Origin: Malania oleifera
Taxonomy: Eukaryota > Streptophyta > Magnoliopsida > Santalales > Ximeniaceae
Assembly (NCBI RefSeq): GCF_029873635.1
Contig: NC_080422.1
Span: forward strand, 7,471,764 to 7,535,763
DNA length: 64,000 bases
Direction of reading: 5' to 3'
In this document: one piece after another, positions 45,247-56,800 of the stretch
How positions within the stretch are numbered: the first letter of the stretch is position 1
Layout of the letters: the number at the start of each line of letters is the position of its first letter
Translations under genes and position numbers: made by a program
The notes under the pieces: generated by a model
The model's database searches: none
What the model was told of the DNA's origin: nothing
What the model saw: the letters and a program-made list of their open reading frames with translations, nothing else

Positions 45247-45735
45247 TCGACTTCATGGATCCAAACAGTAAGTATACAAGAAAATGTTCTGTTTGGGTTA
45301 CCATGGATCATCATATATACAGTGAAGTGCTTGAAAAGGTGTGCCTTGGTAAAGGACCTTGAAATGTTTCCTTGTGATGGTTTTGCCCAAATAGGGGAAA
45401 GAGGTGTAAATCTGAGCAGTGGCCGAAGTAGCATCTTCAAATCACTCAGCACTGTACCAGGATGGAGACATTTTTATCTTGGATGATTCATTTGGTGCTC
45501 TTGATGCACAGGCTGCTACAAGCCTCTTAAATATATCAACATACAAAACTTTCACTTGTCTTATGCAGATATTTTATTCACTCTGGGCAGAAACCAACGA
45601 AGGTGCTGCACAAGAATATTGAATGGAAGCGGGCTTTAGGAAGATTGTTTTGCTTGAGACCCACCAAGTTGATTTTCTTTCTGCATTTGATTGGTTTCGG
45701 TCTGTTGTCAATCCAAATCTTAATTTTTCTTTTAC
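45247..45735 (+). pseudogene. ABCC pseudogene block 4: NBD1 middle and end
   Basis: Continues from block 3 across the copia insertion: SWIQTVSIQENVLFG, VKDLEMFPCDGFAQIGERGVNLSSG (signature region, where intact pumps read NLSGGQ), ALYQDGDIFILDDSFGALDAQAATSLLN (Walker B and D-loop) and ETHQVDFLSAFD (H-loop). Frame changes separate these stretches. It is followed by the LINE insertion. Confidence 0.93.
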
Positions 45736-45745
45736 TTGCCATGAA

Positions 45746-48700
45746 TTTTTTTTTTTTAGAAAAAGATGACGACACCTCCTATTTTTATTAGAAAACTTCT
45801 CACTTATGACGGAAGAATACCGCCTTGAGACTAGGGGAAAACAAAATTAAACCCCAAGAATCTAAAATTGACTTAACCAACTTATTCAAAACCAATTACC
45901 AACAACCAAACAAGTAAATAAGAACTAAACAATTATAAGTGAAAAAAAAACAAAATTTCGAAAGTTCTCAAGGAATTAACCAACTACTGCAACCTTCACA
46001 AATACCGCATAAAGCATCACAAGCGCAAAGAAGGAAATCCTAACAAATCCAATTGAATCATTCCCTTAACTTGTTGTGGAAGTTCATCTTGACAACTATA
46101 TGATCGAGATATACCAAATTCACCCTGCTTGACAAAGAAATCCGCACTTTGATTCGCCTCCCTATAAACATGTTCCACTATGTAATGCATGTCTCTCAAT
46201 GCTAACACAAGCTTTTCCCACAATTCCTATAACTTCCAAGCCGAATACTTCTTAGAATTAATCCATTGAACCAACAAAATTGAGTCACAGGCAATCTCTA
46301 CTTATAAAAGAAATTGAATATTCTTTCAGATTATCAAAATAAAGTTACAAAAGGAATTGTATATTACATATGCCCAGCCAGTTTATATACAAGTGCTGGC
46401 TAACGAAAGAAACTCAAAAAGAAAACAATTTCTGTTAAAAAAAAAACTGTTACAAATATTTTACTAACATTACCAATGGTTATAAAAAATTATATCACAG
46501 ACAGCAGATCTTTATCTTCCATGCTCTGTTCTTGAATCATTGATTTTCCTTTCACTGAGCTTAACACCCAAGCATTTCCAGTATTATCAGCATTAGTGAT
46601 TAACTCGTTAAGTTTAACACCCCCCCTCAAGAGCAAAGCTCTTGCTACTTGATCATCCAAAGTACAATTCGGATATTCAACTTGATGAGCAAAGATTTTA
46701 ATCAATCCCAGCTTCTTGATCATTCTAATATGGTTGTTTACGCCAAGTGCCTTAGTAAAAATGTCAGCCAACTGATTTTTAGATGCAATATGAAAAGTTT
46801 TGATTGTACCATCTAGAGCTTTGTTTCTAACAATATGACAATCTGCTTCTATATGTTTTGATCGTTCATGGAATACTGGATTTGCAGCTATATGCAATGC
46901 TGCTTGGTTGTCACAGTAAAGTAAAATTGATTTTTCATGCTTAACTTGTAATCTCTTAGTAAAATAAAATCCAAGTAATTTCACAGGTAGTGCTTGCCAA
47001 AGATCTATATTCAGCTTCAGCTGAAGATCTTGATACCATTGATTGCATCTTTGATCTCCAAGAAATCAAAGCATCTCCAAGAAAAACACAATATCCAGTA
47101 AGAGACTTCCTTGTATCTGGACATCCAGACCAATAAGCATCACAATATGCCTTCAACTGTAAATCTGAACCACTAGGAAGTAAAATTCTTTGTCCACATG
47201 TCCCCTTGATGTATTGCAGAATTCTTGTTGCAACTTGCATATGAGGAACTCTCGGTTTGGCCAAAAACTGACTTAACCTGATCACAGCATATGTAATATC
47301 TGGTCTGCTGAGTGTTAAATACATCAATTTTCCTATGAGCCTTCTATACTTGCCTGAATCTGATAGAAGTTCACCATTGTCCTTTGACAATTTTAATTGT
47401 TGTTCCGTTGGAGACTTAGCAAGTTTACAACCCATCATACCTGTTTCCTTTAAAATGTCTAAAGCAAACTTTCTTTGATTTAAGCTTATTCCCTTTTTTC
47501 CTCTAGCAATTTCAAGTCCTAAGAAGAACTTAAGTGATCCAAGATCTTTAAATCCAAATTTAGCATCCAGAACTGACTTTAAATTTTCTACACAAATGGG
47601 ATCATTTCTTGTTATGATCATGTCATTCACATAAACCAACAAAGCTGTGAATAAGGAACCTTTGGCATGAACAAAAAGAGAATTATCAGCAGTCAATTGA
47701 ACAAAACCAAGTTGCTGAATAACAGATGACAATTTCGTATACCATTGTCTTAAAGCTTGTCTCAGACCATAAAGAGATTTAAGCAACTTGCAGACAACAG
47801 CATTAGACGATTGTGAAGAAAAAGAAGCAATTGAAGCCCCCCCCCCCCCCCCCGCCCTTTACTGTGAAAACCAGGAGGCAATGACATATATACTTTTTCA
47901 TACAAATCCCCATGTAAAAAAGCATTGTTTATATCTAATTGGTGAAGAGGCCAACACCTGGTAGCTGCTAAAGCAAGAAGTACTCGAACAGTTATTGTCT
48001 TAGCAACTGGAGAAAATGTTTCAAGAAAATCAATGCCTTCCTGTTGTGTATACCCCTTAGCCACAAGTCTAGCCTTGTACCTTTTCACTATTCCATCAGA
48101 ATTCAGTTTAATCTTATATACCCACTTACACCCAATGGGAGTTTTTCTAGGAGGTAATGTGGTAAGTTCCCAAATTTGATTCTGTTCAAGCCTGAATTTC
48201 CTTGTCCATTGCTGATCTCCATAAAGGATTTTGAACAGCTTGAAAGAAAAATTTTGATCAAATCTGAGATCTTTGCACATATTAATTCCTATAATAATTA
48301 CTTTCAATTCAGCCATAAAATTGGTTCCATAATCCAGTAATGAGGAAAAAACTGGTTTAAATAATTTTCTTTCATCTCTTATCATGCCTCCACCATTACA
48401 ATTACTTGGGTTACCTCTACGGCTTCCATTCACATTCAACTTAACCCAACTTATCTCAGGTTTACACCATTTGATAGTGAAACCTATAACATTCTTAGTT
48501 GCATGAGCTAATTAGGAATGAATTGTAATTCGATGGATGCAGTATATATAAATGCCTAGTTTTCATTATTAATAATAAATTGCCCGTCTGAGCCTAAGAA
48601 TCACAGGCAAAGTATTAAATAGGGAAGGAAAATCTGTGCTAAGAAGAAATTGAAGATTAGCCTTGTGAAGAAGGAAGAACGGTATATGTTGTAACAATAA

Positions 48701-49091
48701 TGTAGAGGTTGTCTTAATTCCTGCACTTGTTGAAATATACCGACCAAAACAGTCTCCCAAACCTGAAAAATATATCTGCTACTCCACGGCATTGGCTTGT
48801 CAAACCAAATCACCGGAAGTTTCTCGTTTCTATAAGCAGCTCCAAAGTAACCCAGAAACGATGCATTTGTGGCCTATGTCATGCGCAGTGGGGTCGAGCC
48901 TTCCACAAGGAAAGTATGCTGATACGAATTTCCTCCGCATTTTCAAGCACAATCCTTTCAGATTCATGTCAACAAACATCATCCTATTTTATTTGTAATG
49001 TTAATGCCTGTGGTTTCATGCTTCCATTACCTGGGCAACAACTTCCTCAGACACCCAATAGAATTTCGGAGCTGCAAAAATTTGTCAGGCA
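45746..49091 (-). mobile_element. L1-type LINE, 5'-truncated, with RNase H domain
   Basis: A plant L1 3' part on the minus strand. It begins with degraded zf-RVT-like sequence (about 49090-48560). An RNase H domain (RVT_3 type) follows in two pieces, 48500-48240 ([23 protein letters not shown]) and 46320-46017 (ACDSILLVQWI, YREANQSADFFVKQG). A 3' UTR ends in poly(A), seen as 12 T at 45746-45757. Target copies TTGCCATGAA (45736-45745) and TTGCCATTGA (49092-49101) flank it. The RNase H is split by a copia fragment (46315-48234). Stops and frame changes make it inactive. Confidence 0.75.
46315..48234 (-). mobile_element. Ty1-copia fragment (RT, RNase H, 3' LTR) inside the LINE
   Basis: A copia pol end on the minus strand: RT from near 48230 ([53 protein letters not shown]), RNase H ([42 protein letters not shown]), polypurine tract CTTGAGGGGGG, and a 305 bp 3' LTR (46315-46619). 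No gag, protease, integrase or 5' LTR is present. It resembles Ale or Ivana-type copias; the clade is unsettled. Broken. A run of 17 C lies at 47837-47853. Confidence 0.8.
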
Positions 49092-49101
49092 TTGCCATTG
49101 A

Positions 49102-49560
49102 TTATATTCAAACCAAATGGTAAAGATGAATTTTCTTTTGTTGACAGCTACTTTCTGAAGGGAAAATCCTATAGGAAGCTACTTACAATCAGTTGTTGGC
49201 CTCTTGCAAAATATTTCATGACCTTGTCAATGCACAGAATGGTACTATTGACTCCGAAAGCGTGCAGAATATGCTTCTTTTAAACATCAAACACTTCTAA
49301 TGGAGAGATTAAGAAAATATGTGCTGGAGGTACAGTCAAATGCGTCACCAGGGATCAGTTCAGAAAGAAAGAAAGAGAGATGGGGGACACCGATATGAAC
49401 CCACATGTACTGCAATTGAATCAGAGGAAGGGCCTCTTTTTGACATACATAGCTCACTTTCGTTTTTGGTAGTGCCGGTTACTAGAAAGCTTGTGGTAGC
49501 TGCATGCATCCAGGGCAGAAGCATGAGCAGATCATTACCAAAGTGTACTCACTGATTGTG
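49102..49560 (+). pseudogene. ABCC pseudogene block 5: linker after NBD1 and TMD2 start
   Basis: After the LINE the transporter resumes near 49147 behind an acceptor-like GTTGACAG: EGKIL, EATYNQLLASCKIFHDLVNAQ (the linker after NBD1, where intact proteins read ELLASSKEFQDLVNAH). Then DQFRKKEREMGDT and a degraded LNQNKG-like stretch, the entry to TMD2. Nothing recognisable of NBD2 follows. Confidence 0.85.
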
Positions 49561-50288
49561 TGTGGTGTCTTTTTTCCTACTAGTTGGTCTTATTTTGCAC
49601 TTCTTTTAGGTCTTAAGGCATCAAAATATTTTGTCTCTACTTTGATGATCTCTCTTTTTTGTGCATTTTTTGGCGGATGAGCACTAATAAGTAATGACCT
49701 GAAATGCAGCAGTACACAATGGAACAAATTGGAGCAACTGGCAGAGACTACTGTTCTATCTATAGTGAGCATTGCTTAGAGATGTTTTAAAAAAAAACTT
49801 TCTTACATAGTAAACGTTGTTTTATTATTGCTACTTTCATTTTTAGTAAGGAAGTTTGTGACAAACAATTTAACCTTAAAGACATGTTGGCTTTGAAACA
49901 ATATAATAGGTGCTCCATTTTTTTCACTCACTAAAGTGGTGAATTTTTTTTCCTATTTCTTTTTTTGGTTATTTCACTTGCAAATTCAAAAATTGAAAAA
50001 TAAATGCCAAGGTAGAATTGTCATCTAATATATTAAAAATAAATGTGATGAGTCAATTCAACCTTCCAAATTTATAGTAGGAATAATTTATTAATAAAAA
50101 ATGTATTGTCTTCATTTTTTTGACAAATACATAAAGATACATGTTTTCATTTTCTTTTAAAAAATGTATAGAATCAAAATAAAGATAAATGACTCCTAAA
50201 AGTATGTGGAGTTCTTATATTAGATGACACCCACCAAATTACATAGATTTAATTTAATTTTTAATTTAGATTACAAAAAAAAAAGATT

Positions 50289-50337
<49 letters not shown>

Positions 50338-50360
50338 ATGCGCGCGCGCGCGCGCGTGTG
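50289..50360. repeat. Compound (TA)n(TG)n(CG)n microsatellite
   Basis: About 72 bp of unbroken purine-pyrimidine alternation, passing from TA to TG to eight CG units and back to TG. Such sequence is the classic former of Z-DNA in vitro. Any role in vivo is not shown. Confidence 0.9.
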
Positions 50361-50509
50361 AAAATATACATTTGTTACACCCATTTCACTTTGCAAAGAT
50401 GGAAAAACGAAAGACTGAATTTGAAAGGAAAGCAGTAAAGAAGTAATTCATAATGAATTTATAATTTTCTACACAAAGAAAGCAACCATTAAAGTTGTAA
50501 TTAGACATT

Positions 50510-50803
50510 AATGGTCAGTTTGGATCAAGGATTTTACTTGAAAAAATTAAAAAAAAAAAATAAGAAAGGAATTTATTCACTATATTTTCTCTCTATATCA
50601 AATACCATTTAAAAAAAACTGTTCTAATATGATTAAAATTAAAAAAAAAATCAAATGTTAAAGATGTATAAAATTAAAATTTTACTCATTGATTTGATAT
50701 GTTTTTTATTTTCTTACTTTTCTTCATAACCAAGCATAAAAAGTGAAATCTTTCTTATTTTTCTTTTCTTTTCCTTGTCTTTTTTAAGTTCCAAACGGAC
50801 CAT
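50510..50803. mobile_element. MITE-like AT-rich element
   Basis: About 294 bp with inverted ends ATGGTCAGTTTGGATC (left) and ATGGTCCGTTTGGAAC (reverse complement of the right). It resembles the insert at 32329-32640. No coding capacity; no clear target duplication was found. Confidence 0.6.
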
Positions 50804-51723
50804 AAATCTACATAACAAGAAAATGACAAAGTGCGGCCAATTGAATTTTTGGATGTCCTAAATGAGTGAGCTGTATAGTCTAATTGTGTGAATTTATTTT
50901 AATCTAATATTTGTATTGTCTTTTGTTATATTTTGAAGGTATTGAAACACTTATTTAGTGGGTGCCCAAATTTAATATTCTCAAAGAGAATAAGGAATTA
51001 GAAATTTTGAACGAGTTTTATAAGTAATTTTAAGGCATGTTTAGTTGTGAAAAATATTTTTTATTTTTTTATTTTTTTTAAAAAAAATTATAAAAGACCC
51101 ATATTTATTTTTTAATATTTTAAAATTTGTATTAGAAAGGTTTTAATGCTAGTTGTACAAAACAATATCATTTCTCTTTTTTAGATTACAACAAAAAGAC
51201 ATCTATTTTTTAATTTTTCAAAAATTATATAAGAAATCAGAAATCTAAGGAACAATAAAAAGATGTATTTCAACTTTTTGTGAAAATTTTAAAATTTTAA
51301 AAGGTAAGTATTTTTTTTTTAATTATTTGAGAACTTAAAAATAAAAAAAATAAATTTATTTTTCACAGCGTAAACCGTATCAAAACTTATTATTTTTTTT
51401 CTTTTTATATAAGTGTTTTAAATGTAAAAATAATCAAATATAGTATTTTATTCCTAAATAATTCTGCTAAAAATAAAAAATGAAAAATAAAATTTATTTA
51501 CCTTGACTAAATGAACGTTGAATTTTTGTAAAGCTATAAAACAATAGAATGAACTTTTAAATGCCAAATTTGAAAATCTTTCTGCTTCTCCTATATATAT
51601 AGTGAGCTGTATATAATTTTTGAACGAGATGGTATAAGAATTTCTTAATTAATTAATATTATTTCCTATTATGGTTATATTTACTCTTTAATATACTTTG
51701 CAATGGTCTCAACAATCAAAATT

Positions 51724-51795
51724 GGTTCCATGGTCTAGTGGTCAGGACATTGGACTCTGAATCCAGTAACCCGAGTTCAAATCTCGGTGGAACCT
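51724..51795 (+). tRNA. tRNA-Gln (anticodon CUG)
   Basis: A 72 bp intronless tRNA. The acceptor stem GGTTCCA (51724-51730) pairs with TGGAACC (51788-51794). The A box TGGTCTAGTGG and B box AGTTCAAATCTC are intact, and the anticodon loop CTCTGAA gives CUG. CCA is not encoded, as expected. A run of five T (51795-51799) right after it is the Pol III terminator, and CAA-rich sequence lies upstream, typical of plant tRNA genes. It looks functional. Confidence 0.96.
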
Positions 51796-51799
51796 TTTT
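51795..51799 (+). terminator. Pol III terminator of tRNA-Gln
   Basis: TTTTT starting at the discriminator base of the tRNA. Confidence 0.8.
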
Positions 51800-52079
51800 C
51801 GATCCTGTTTTCTTAGTTTTTTACAATTTCCCAGCTAGCTATTCATATCCCTTTTAATCAGTTGCATTTTTTTCCTATTAAAAGAGTATCTTTTTTAGAA
51901 TTTTCAATTTTTTTCGGTGAAACGATACGCTTGGATATATTTTATTGATTCATATGCATTTTTAATACTTTAAATTACTATTGTAATACATTTAAAATTC
52001 AAAAAAATATTTATGTTACTTTGCAAATTATCGCTTATTTTTCTTTAGGTCAAATTTTTGTTGCCATTTATTTTAATTA

Positions 52080-52428
52080 GGGCAAAATACACTCATCTCC
52101 CTCAAGATTTGGTAAAAATGATAAAGACATCCCCTGAGGTTTCACAAGTACCTCCCGTGAGGCTTATAAAAAATGACACAAACCTCCTCTAAGGTTTCAA
52201 AAATGTCACAAACCCCCTCCCCTAAGTTGTGTCAAAAAGACACACACCTCTCCTAAAATTTTTTTTTTTTTTTTAGTAAAATATAAGGGGAGGATTTTTT
52301 TTTTTTTAACCTCAAGGGAGGTCTTTGAGATTTTTGAAATCTCAATGTAGGTTCCTGAAATTTTTGAAATTTCAGAAAAAGTCATTTTTTTTTTGTCAAA
52401 TCTCATGGGAGGTTAGTGTCTTTTTCCG
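52080..52428. mobile_element. Mutator-like MITE
   Basis: A 349 bp non-coding element with inverted ends of about 31 bp (GGGCAAAATACACTC... and CGGAAAAAGACACTA..., about 23 matches). It has a perfect 9 bp target duplication TTTTAATTA (52071-52079 and 52429-52437). A 9 bp duplication is the mark of Mutator-superfamily insertions. Internal sequence has further CTCCC..GAGG inverted pieces. No transposase. Confidence 0.75.
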
Positions 52429-52437
52429 TTTTAATTA

Positions 52438-52899
52438 TTATTCTATTATCATAATAAAGATATAATACACATACCTAATAATGCATGTCCATCATCTATA
52501 ATTGGATGACTTGCAAACCACTATATAAATTATTTGTTTTAGTGGCTATTGTATAATTTTAAAAATACATTAGAAGATATCATATACTATTTTATAATGT
52601 ATTATAATATATTAATTATTAATGAAATATAATTCAATTATGGAATGAAGAACCAAAACCATCTTAATTTGAAATAATATTAAAAATTAAAAATTCTTAT
52701 TTAATTAATAATTTTATTTTAATATAATTTAATATGATAATCATATGTTATAAATATAAACTAAGAACAAGATTATTTTTAATCAAAAAATAATATTATG
52801 TTATTTTTTAATTAATAAAAAAATTAAATATTAATTAAAAATAATAGTTAACATAATTATTAATTTAAAAAAGGAAGAAAAATGACAAAATAAACCGTG
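52438..52899. other. AT-rich spacer
   Basis: Very A/T-rich. No gene or repeat could be supported. Confidence 0.5.
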
Positions 52900-53960
52900 T
52901 AAGAGAAATAGGTGGTGAAACTAAAAGGAGAAAATATAATAAATTTTTTAAAAAAATTATCAAATATGGGGATTGGACTGCAGAGGATGAAATAGATACA
53001 AGCACTCTTTGGAGCAGATTAACTAGCTTTATTAAAAAGATAGCAAAAGATATTTTAGCTGAATCAAGGGAAAGATTCTCAAATAACAAAAAAAGTTTGT
53101 GGTGGAATAGAAATGTACAAAAAGTCGTAAAAATAAAAAGAATTTGGTATAAAAAGCGACAAAAATATAGAAATAGAGATAACTTTGAAATGTATAAGAA
53201 GGCAAGAAAATATGTAAAAAGGATCGTTAGTGAAACTAAATACAGATCATTTAATAGTTTGTATAATAGATTAGATATAAAAGAAGGGGAAAGAGATGTA
53301 TTTAAACTTATTAAAACTAGAGAAATAAAGAGTAAGAACATAGGAAATGTAAAATGTATACAAAATGAGGATACGAAGACATTAAAGAAAGATGTCAAAG
53401 TTACTTTAGTAAATTATTTAATGAAAACCAAATAGAAAACTTAAACTTAGAATTGTAAAAAATGAGGAAAAAACTAAAAATATAATATTTATTCACAAAA
53501 TTAGAGTTAACAAAGTTAATTTTGCACTAAAAAAGATGAAAAATGAGAAAGATATGGGACCAGATTACATCCCAATTGAAGTTTGGAAATGCTTAGGTGA
53601 TAACGGAATTATATGGTTAATTGATTTATTTAATACAATTATAAAAAAAAAAATGTTAGATGAATGGAGGAAACACACTTTAATACCTATTTACAAAAAT
53701 AAATGATATATTTAAAATTATAATAACTATCGTGGAATTAAACTTATGAATCATACGATGAAAATATAGGAAATGATAGCTGAACAAAGATTAAGGTTTA
53801 AGACGAAGGTATCCAAAAATCAATTTAGTTTTATACCTGGGAGATCTACCACAAAGGCTATATCTTTTAAAAAGATTAATAAAAAAATTTAGGAAAAAGA
53901 AAAAGGGACTTGCATATGATATTTATTGACCTTAAGAAAACATATAATAGGAAATACCTT
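52900..53960 (+). mobile_element. RTE-type LINE fragment (RT region)
   Basis: Plus-strand remnant of an RTE-clade non-LTR retrotransposon. It has the region between endonuclease and RT (WWNRNVQKVVKIKRIWYKKR, YKKARKYVKRIVSETK, RDVFKLIKTREIKSK) and the start of the RT: NFALKKMKNEKDMGPDYIPIEVWK, EWRKHTLIPIYKNK, NYRGIKLMNHTMKI and QFSFIPGRSTT. Frame changes and stops are present (for example near 53440 and 53705). The endonuclease and the end of the RT are missing. The local base composition is very AT-rich, suggesting old age. Confidence 0.8.
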
Positions 53961-55738
53961 CTACCTAGGAAATAACAATGGTAGGTTTTAGATTAAAAAA
54001 AAGGATAAAATTATATTAAAACTTGTCCAAACTCACCCAAATCTAAATTCAAAATCCGAAATTCATATTTTCAAACACAGCAAAAGGGTGATTTACATAG
54101 CTCGTTCTAATTAACCAAATAACCATAATAAATGCTTAAAATATGATATGATTATCAAGTGGATTTAAATAAAATATAATGTACAATTGTATTGAATTTC
54201 ATCCAAGTCCATATAAATCTAAATTCAAGGCTTAAAAACCACTCCCCAACACTACCTTAACATAATATTACGATTGTTAATAACTTCTTTGCACAGTTAA
54301 AAATCTTGATTGAACAAATATTTATTTTTTGCTTAAGTTAAATAATAATAATAATAAAATATGATTAAAAATAATAGAAATACAAAAATTATGCAAACTA
54401 AAATTATTATTTTAATTCATTATATGTCAAATTCTATTTCTAGAGCAAAATTATTACACGACTTGAAAATAATAGAAATATTATGTGTTAATGTTTTTTA
54501 ATAATTTATAAATCTCATGAATATTTTTATTTCATTTATATTTTTTAAATTCACATGTTATTTTATTTTTATTATAATTAAAATTATTTTAAATTCACAC
54601 GTTACTTTGTTTTCATTATAGTTAAAATTATATAAAAATAGATAATATAATCCACACAAGTTAATTCTAAATCTAAGTATGCTGCCAATATATTGTCACA
54701 ACTACTAAAAATTAAAAAATTTAATTTCAACTTCTCTAAAAAAAAATTAATTAAAAGGTAATAACAAAAATAAAAAACTAAAAACCATAATCAAACTCGT
54801 TCCCTAAATTTATTTCTTATACGAACGAAACAAACCCTTAAACATTCAAATAATTAGACTGAGGGTCTGAAATTTTATCATCTACCAATACCCCCAAGAA
54901 ATTAACGTCACACATCAAAGTAAAATTTTGATCTTTGATGGCTGAATTTCATTTGCCAAGTGCAAAAATCGAATTTTTTTAATTGAACATTGTCACCAAA
55001 ACAAAATTAAAGATTCTTCCTTTGAATTAATGAAATTAAAAAAAAAAAAAAAAAAAAGACAACTGATTTAAAATCAAAAGAAACATTGAATGTACTCCCC
55101 AAACGTCCATTTACAAGTAAAAAATAAAAATTAAATAACAAATATTTTCATCTGCAAATAAATGTCAGAAACTTCAAGCCCTAACAATGGCTTCCAATTA
55201 ACCTTTTCATGTGATAGTGAATGAAAATTTTCACTTGTTTTCTAATTTCAAGCCATTAGTGACAAATGAGAACTACCATAATAACTAACTACCATAATAA
55301 TAACAATAATAAAGAAAAAAGAAGAATGAGAAGACACCCTTTGGAGTTATTCAACCAAACAAACAAAACCCATTTCAGTTATTAGTCATTTCCTCTGAAA
55401 CTTGAAACTTGAAACTTGAAAATAACAAGATTTGCCACAATGACATGAAACAACAAATACACCAAATGCAGTTTTAAGGCCTGAAAACTTCAGAATTCTG
55501 TGTTAAATGTGCATTGTTTATACATGAAACTTAAGGCTATGAAACAAAAACCAAGTAAAAACTGTGTTTAAAGGCAATATCGCAAACCCATTTGTTTTCA
55601 GAAAATACTTTGCAGTTCGCAGTAATTCAGCAGCATATATCAGCAGACAGATTCAGGTAGTAACAATAGTGCATCAACAAACATCAGTATTTGGGAATTC
55701 TAAAGTTCCAAAACAACCAAAAAAAAAAGTGAGAACAT

Positions 55739-55808
<70 letters not shown>

Positions 55809-56800
55809 TATATGTATACAACATATATATCAGCACATATTATTGTCCTATTGCTCACTACTCACAATCAGCATCATATTATCAGCATTTATCAAGCATT
55901 ACCTCATCAAAGCCTTAACATATCATCGCATGTATCAGGACATTTTAACCGCACACCAGTTACATTACTTATCAATCTAGCTTAGCATGCATCAGCAATT
56001 AATCAAAGAATTATTACATTAATTTCTGCTGATATATATCAGCAAATATTAGAAGGTTATACAACACATTAACAGCATATATCATCAGCAGTAACATCTA
56101 AGCCACATACGCTCTGTAAAGCAATGAAATAAGAATTATGATAAAACTTCAACAGTCTCCATCTTCTAACTTCACTAAACTGCTCAATGTCTTAAGAAAC
56201 AGTACAGATCAAAAATTCCATTAGGCAGACAAAAGAAACAGATTCAGCTTGTTTCTATCAAGAAACAGAGTAACCACAAGCTAGGCTTACAGGTGCATCA
56301 TGCATGTGTGTGAGTGTGTGTGTGTGTGTGTGGTTTTGAACAAAATGTAATACAAAATTATATTAAATTGTGTCCAAATCCACCCAAATCCAAATCTGAG
56401 CCCGAAATCCATGCTGCCAAATGCAGCATTAGCCTTATTTCCATTAGTACTGTAGAAAGTGTGTTCCTTCAATTTTAGGGAACTACTTTTACTCATAATA
56501 AAGATATCTATGCAAGTGCATGCCAAGGTCCATGACCTTATCAAGTGCCCGCAAGTGTGCTTTTGACTCATTTTTCGGCAATTTTAAAAAAATCAACCTG
56601 CTTTCTTGCAGAAATATTCAAAATGTCAATGAAAATCTGGAAGTTAAGCTGTTGTGATCAGCAAATTTGGAATTGATGTGGGCAGGAAAATAGTTCTCTC
56701 ATTGGTATTCAGAAAATCTCACAGCAAATCCTCAATTTCTTGGGATCAGATATAACTTCTCTGCAGTATTCTTCAACAAATAAGTCTCTCACCGATACCT
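53961..56800. other. AT-rich region without a recognised gene
   Basis: A CCAAATCTAAATTCAAAATCCG-like repeat at about 54030-54100 recurs at about 56370-56440, and short ACTTGAAACTTGAA repeats occur near 55398-55420. Low-complexity CAGCATATATCAG stretches span 55630-56100, and a (TG)n tract lies at 56309-56332. Open frames here carry no recognisable domain. Confidence 0.5.
55743..55804. repeat. (CT)n(CA)n microsatellite
   Basis: About 15 CT units followed by about 15 CA units. Confidence 0.95.

Larger units (their letters stand above)
31644..49560 (+). pseudogene. ABCC-type (MRP) transporter pseudogene, ABCC10/MRP14-like
   Basis: Remains of a plant multidrug-resistance-associated ABC transporter, a vacuolar or plasma-membrane pump with TMD0-TMD1-NBD1-TMD2-NBD2. 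Found in order on the plus strand: TMD0 start, L0 linker, TMD1, NBD1 with a damaged Walker A area and readable signature and Walker B regions, the linker after NBD1 and the very start of TMD2. The rest of TMD2 and NBD2 were not found. The best resemblance is to Arabidopsis ABCC10 (MRP14). Coding blocks carry frame changes and stops. The gene is further split by a gypsy element, a copia element and an LINE whose target duplications all lie in transporter sequence. It is clearly non-functional. Confidence 0.9.
49561..51723. other. AT-rich spacer between the ABCC pseudogene and tRNA-Gln
   Basis: Long A/T runs, no coding signal. It holds a compound microsatellite (50289-50360) and a MITE-like element (50510-50803), listed separately. 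Confidence 0.6.
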
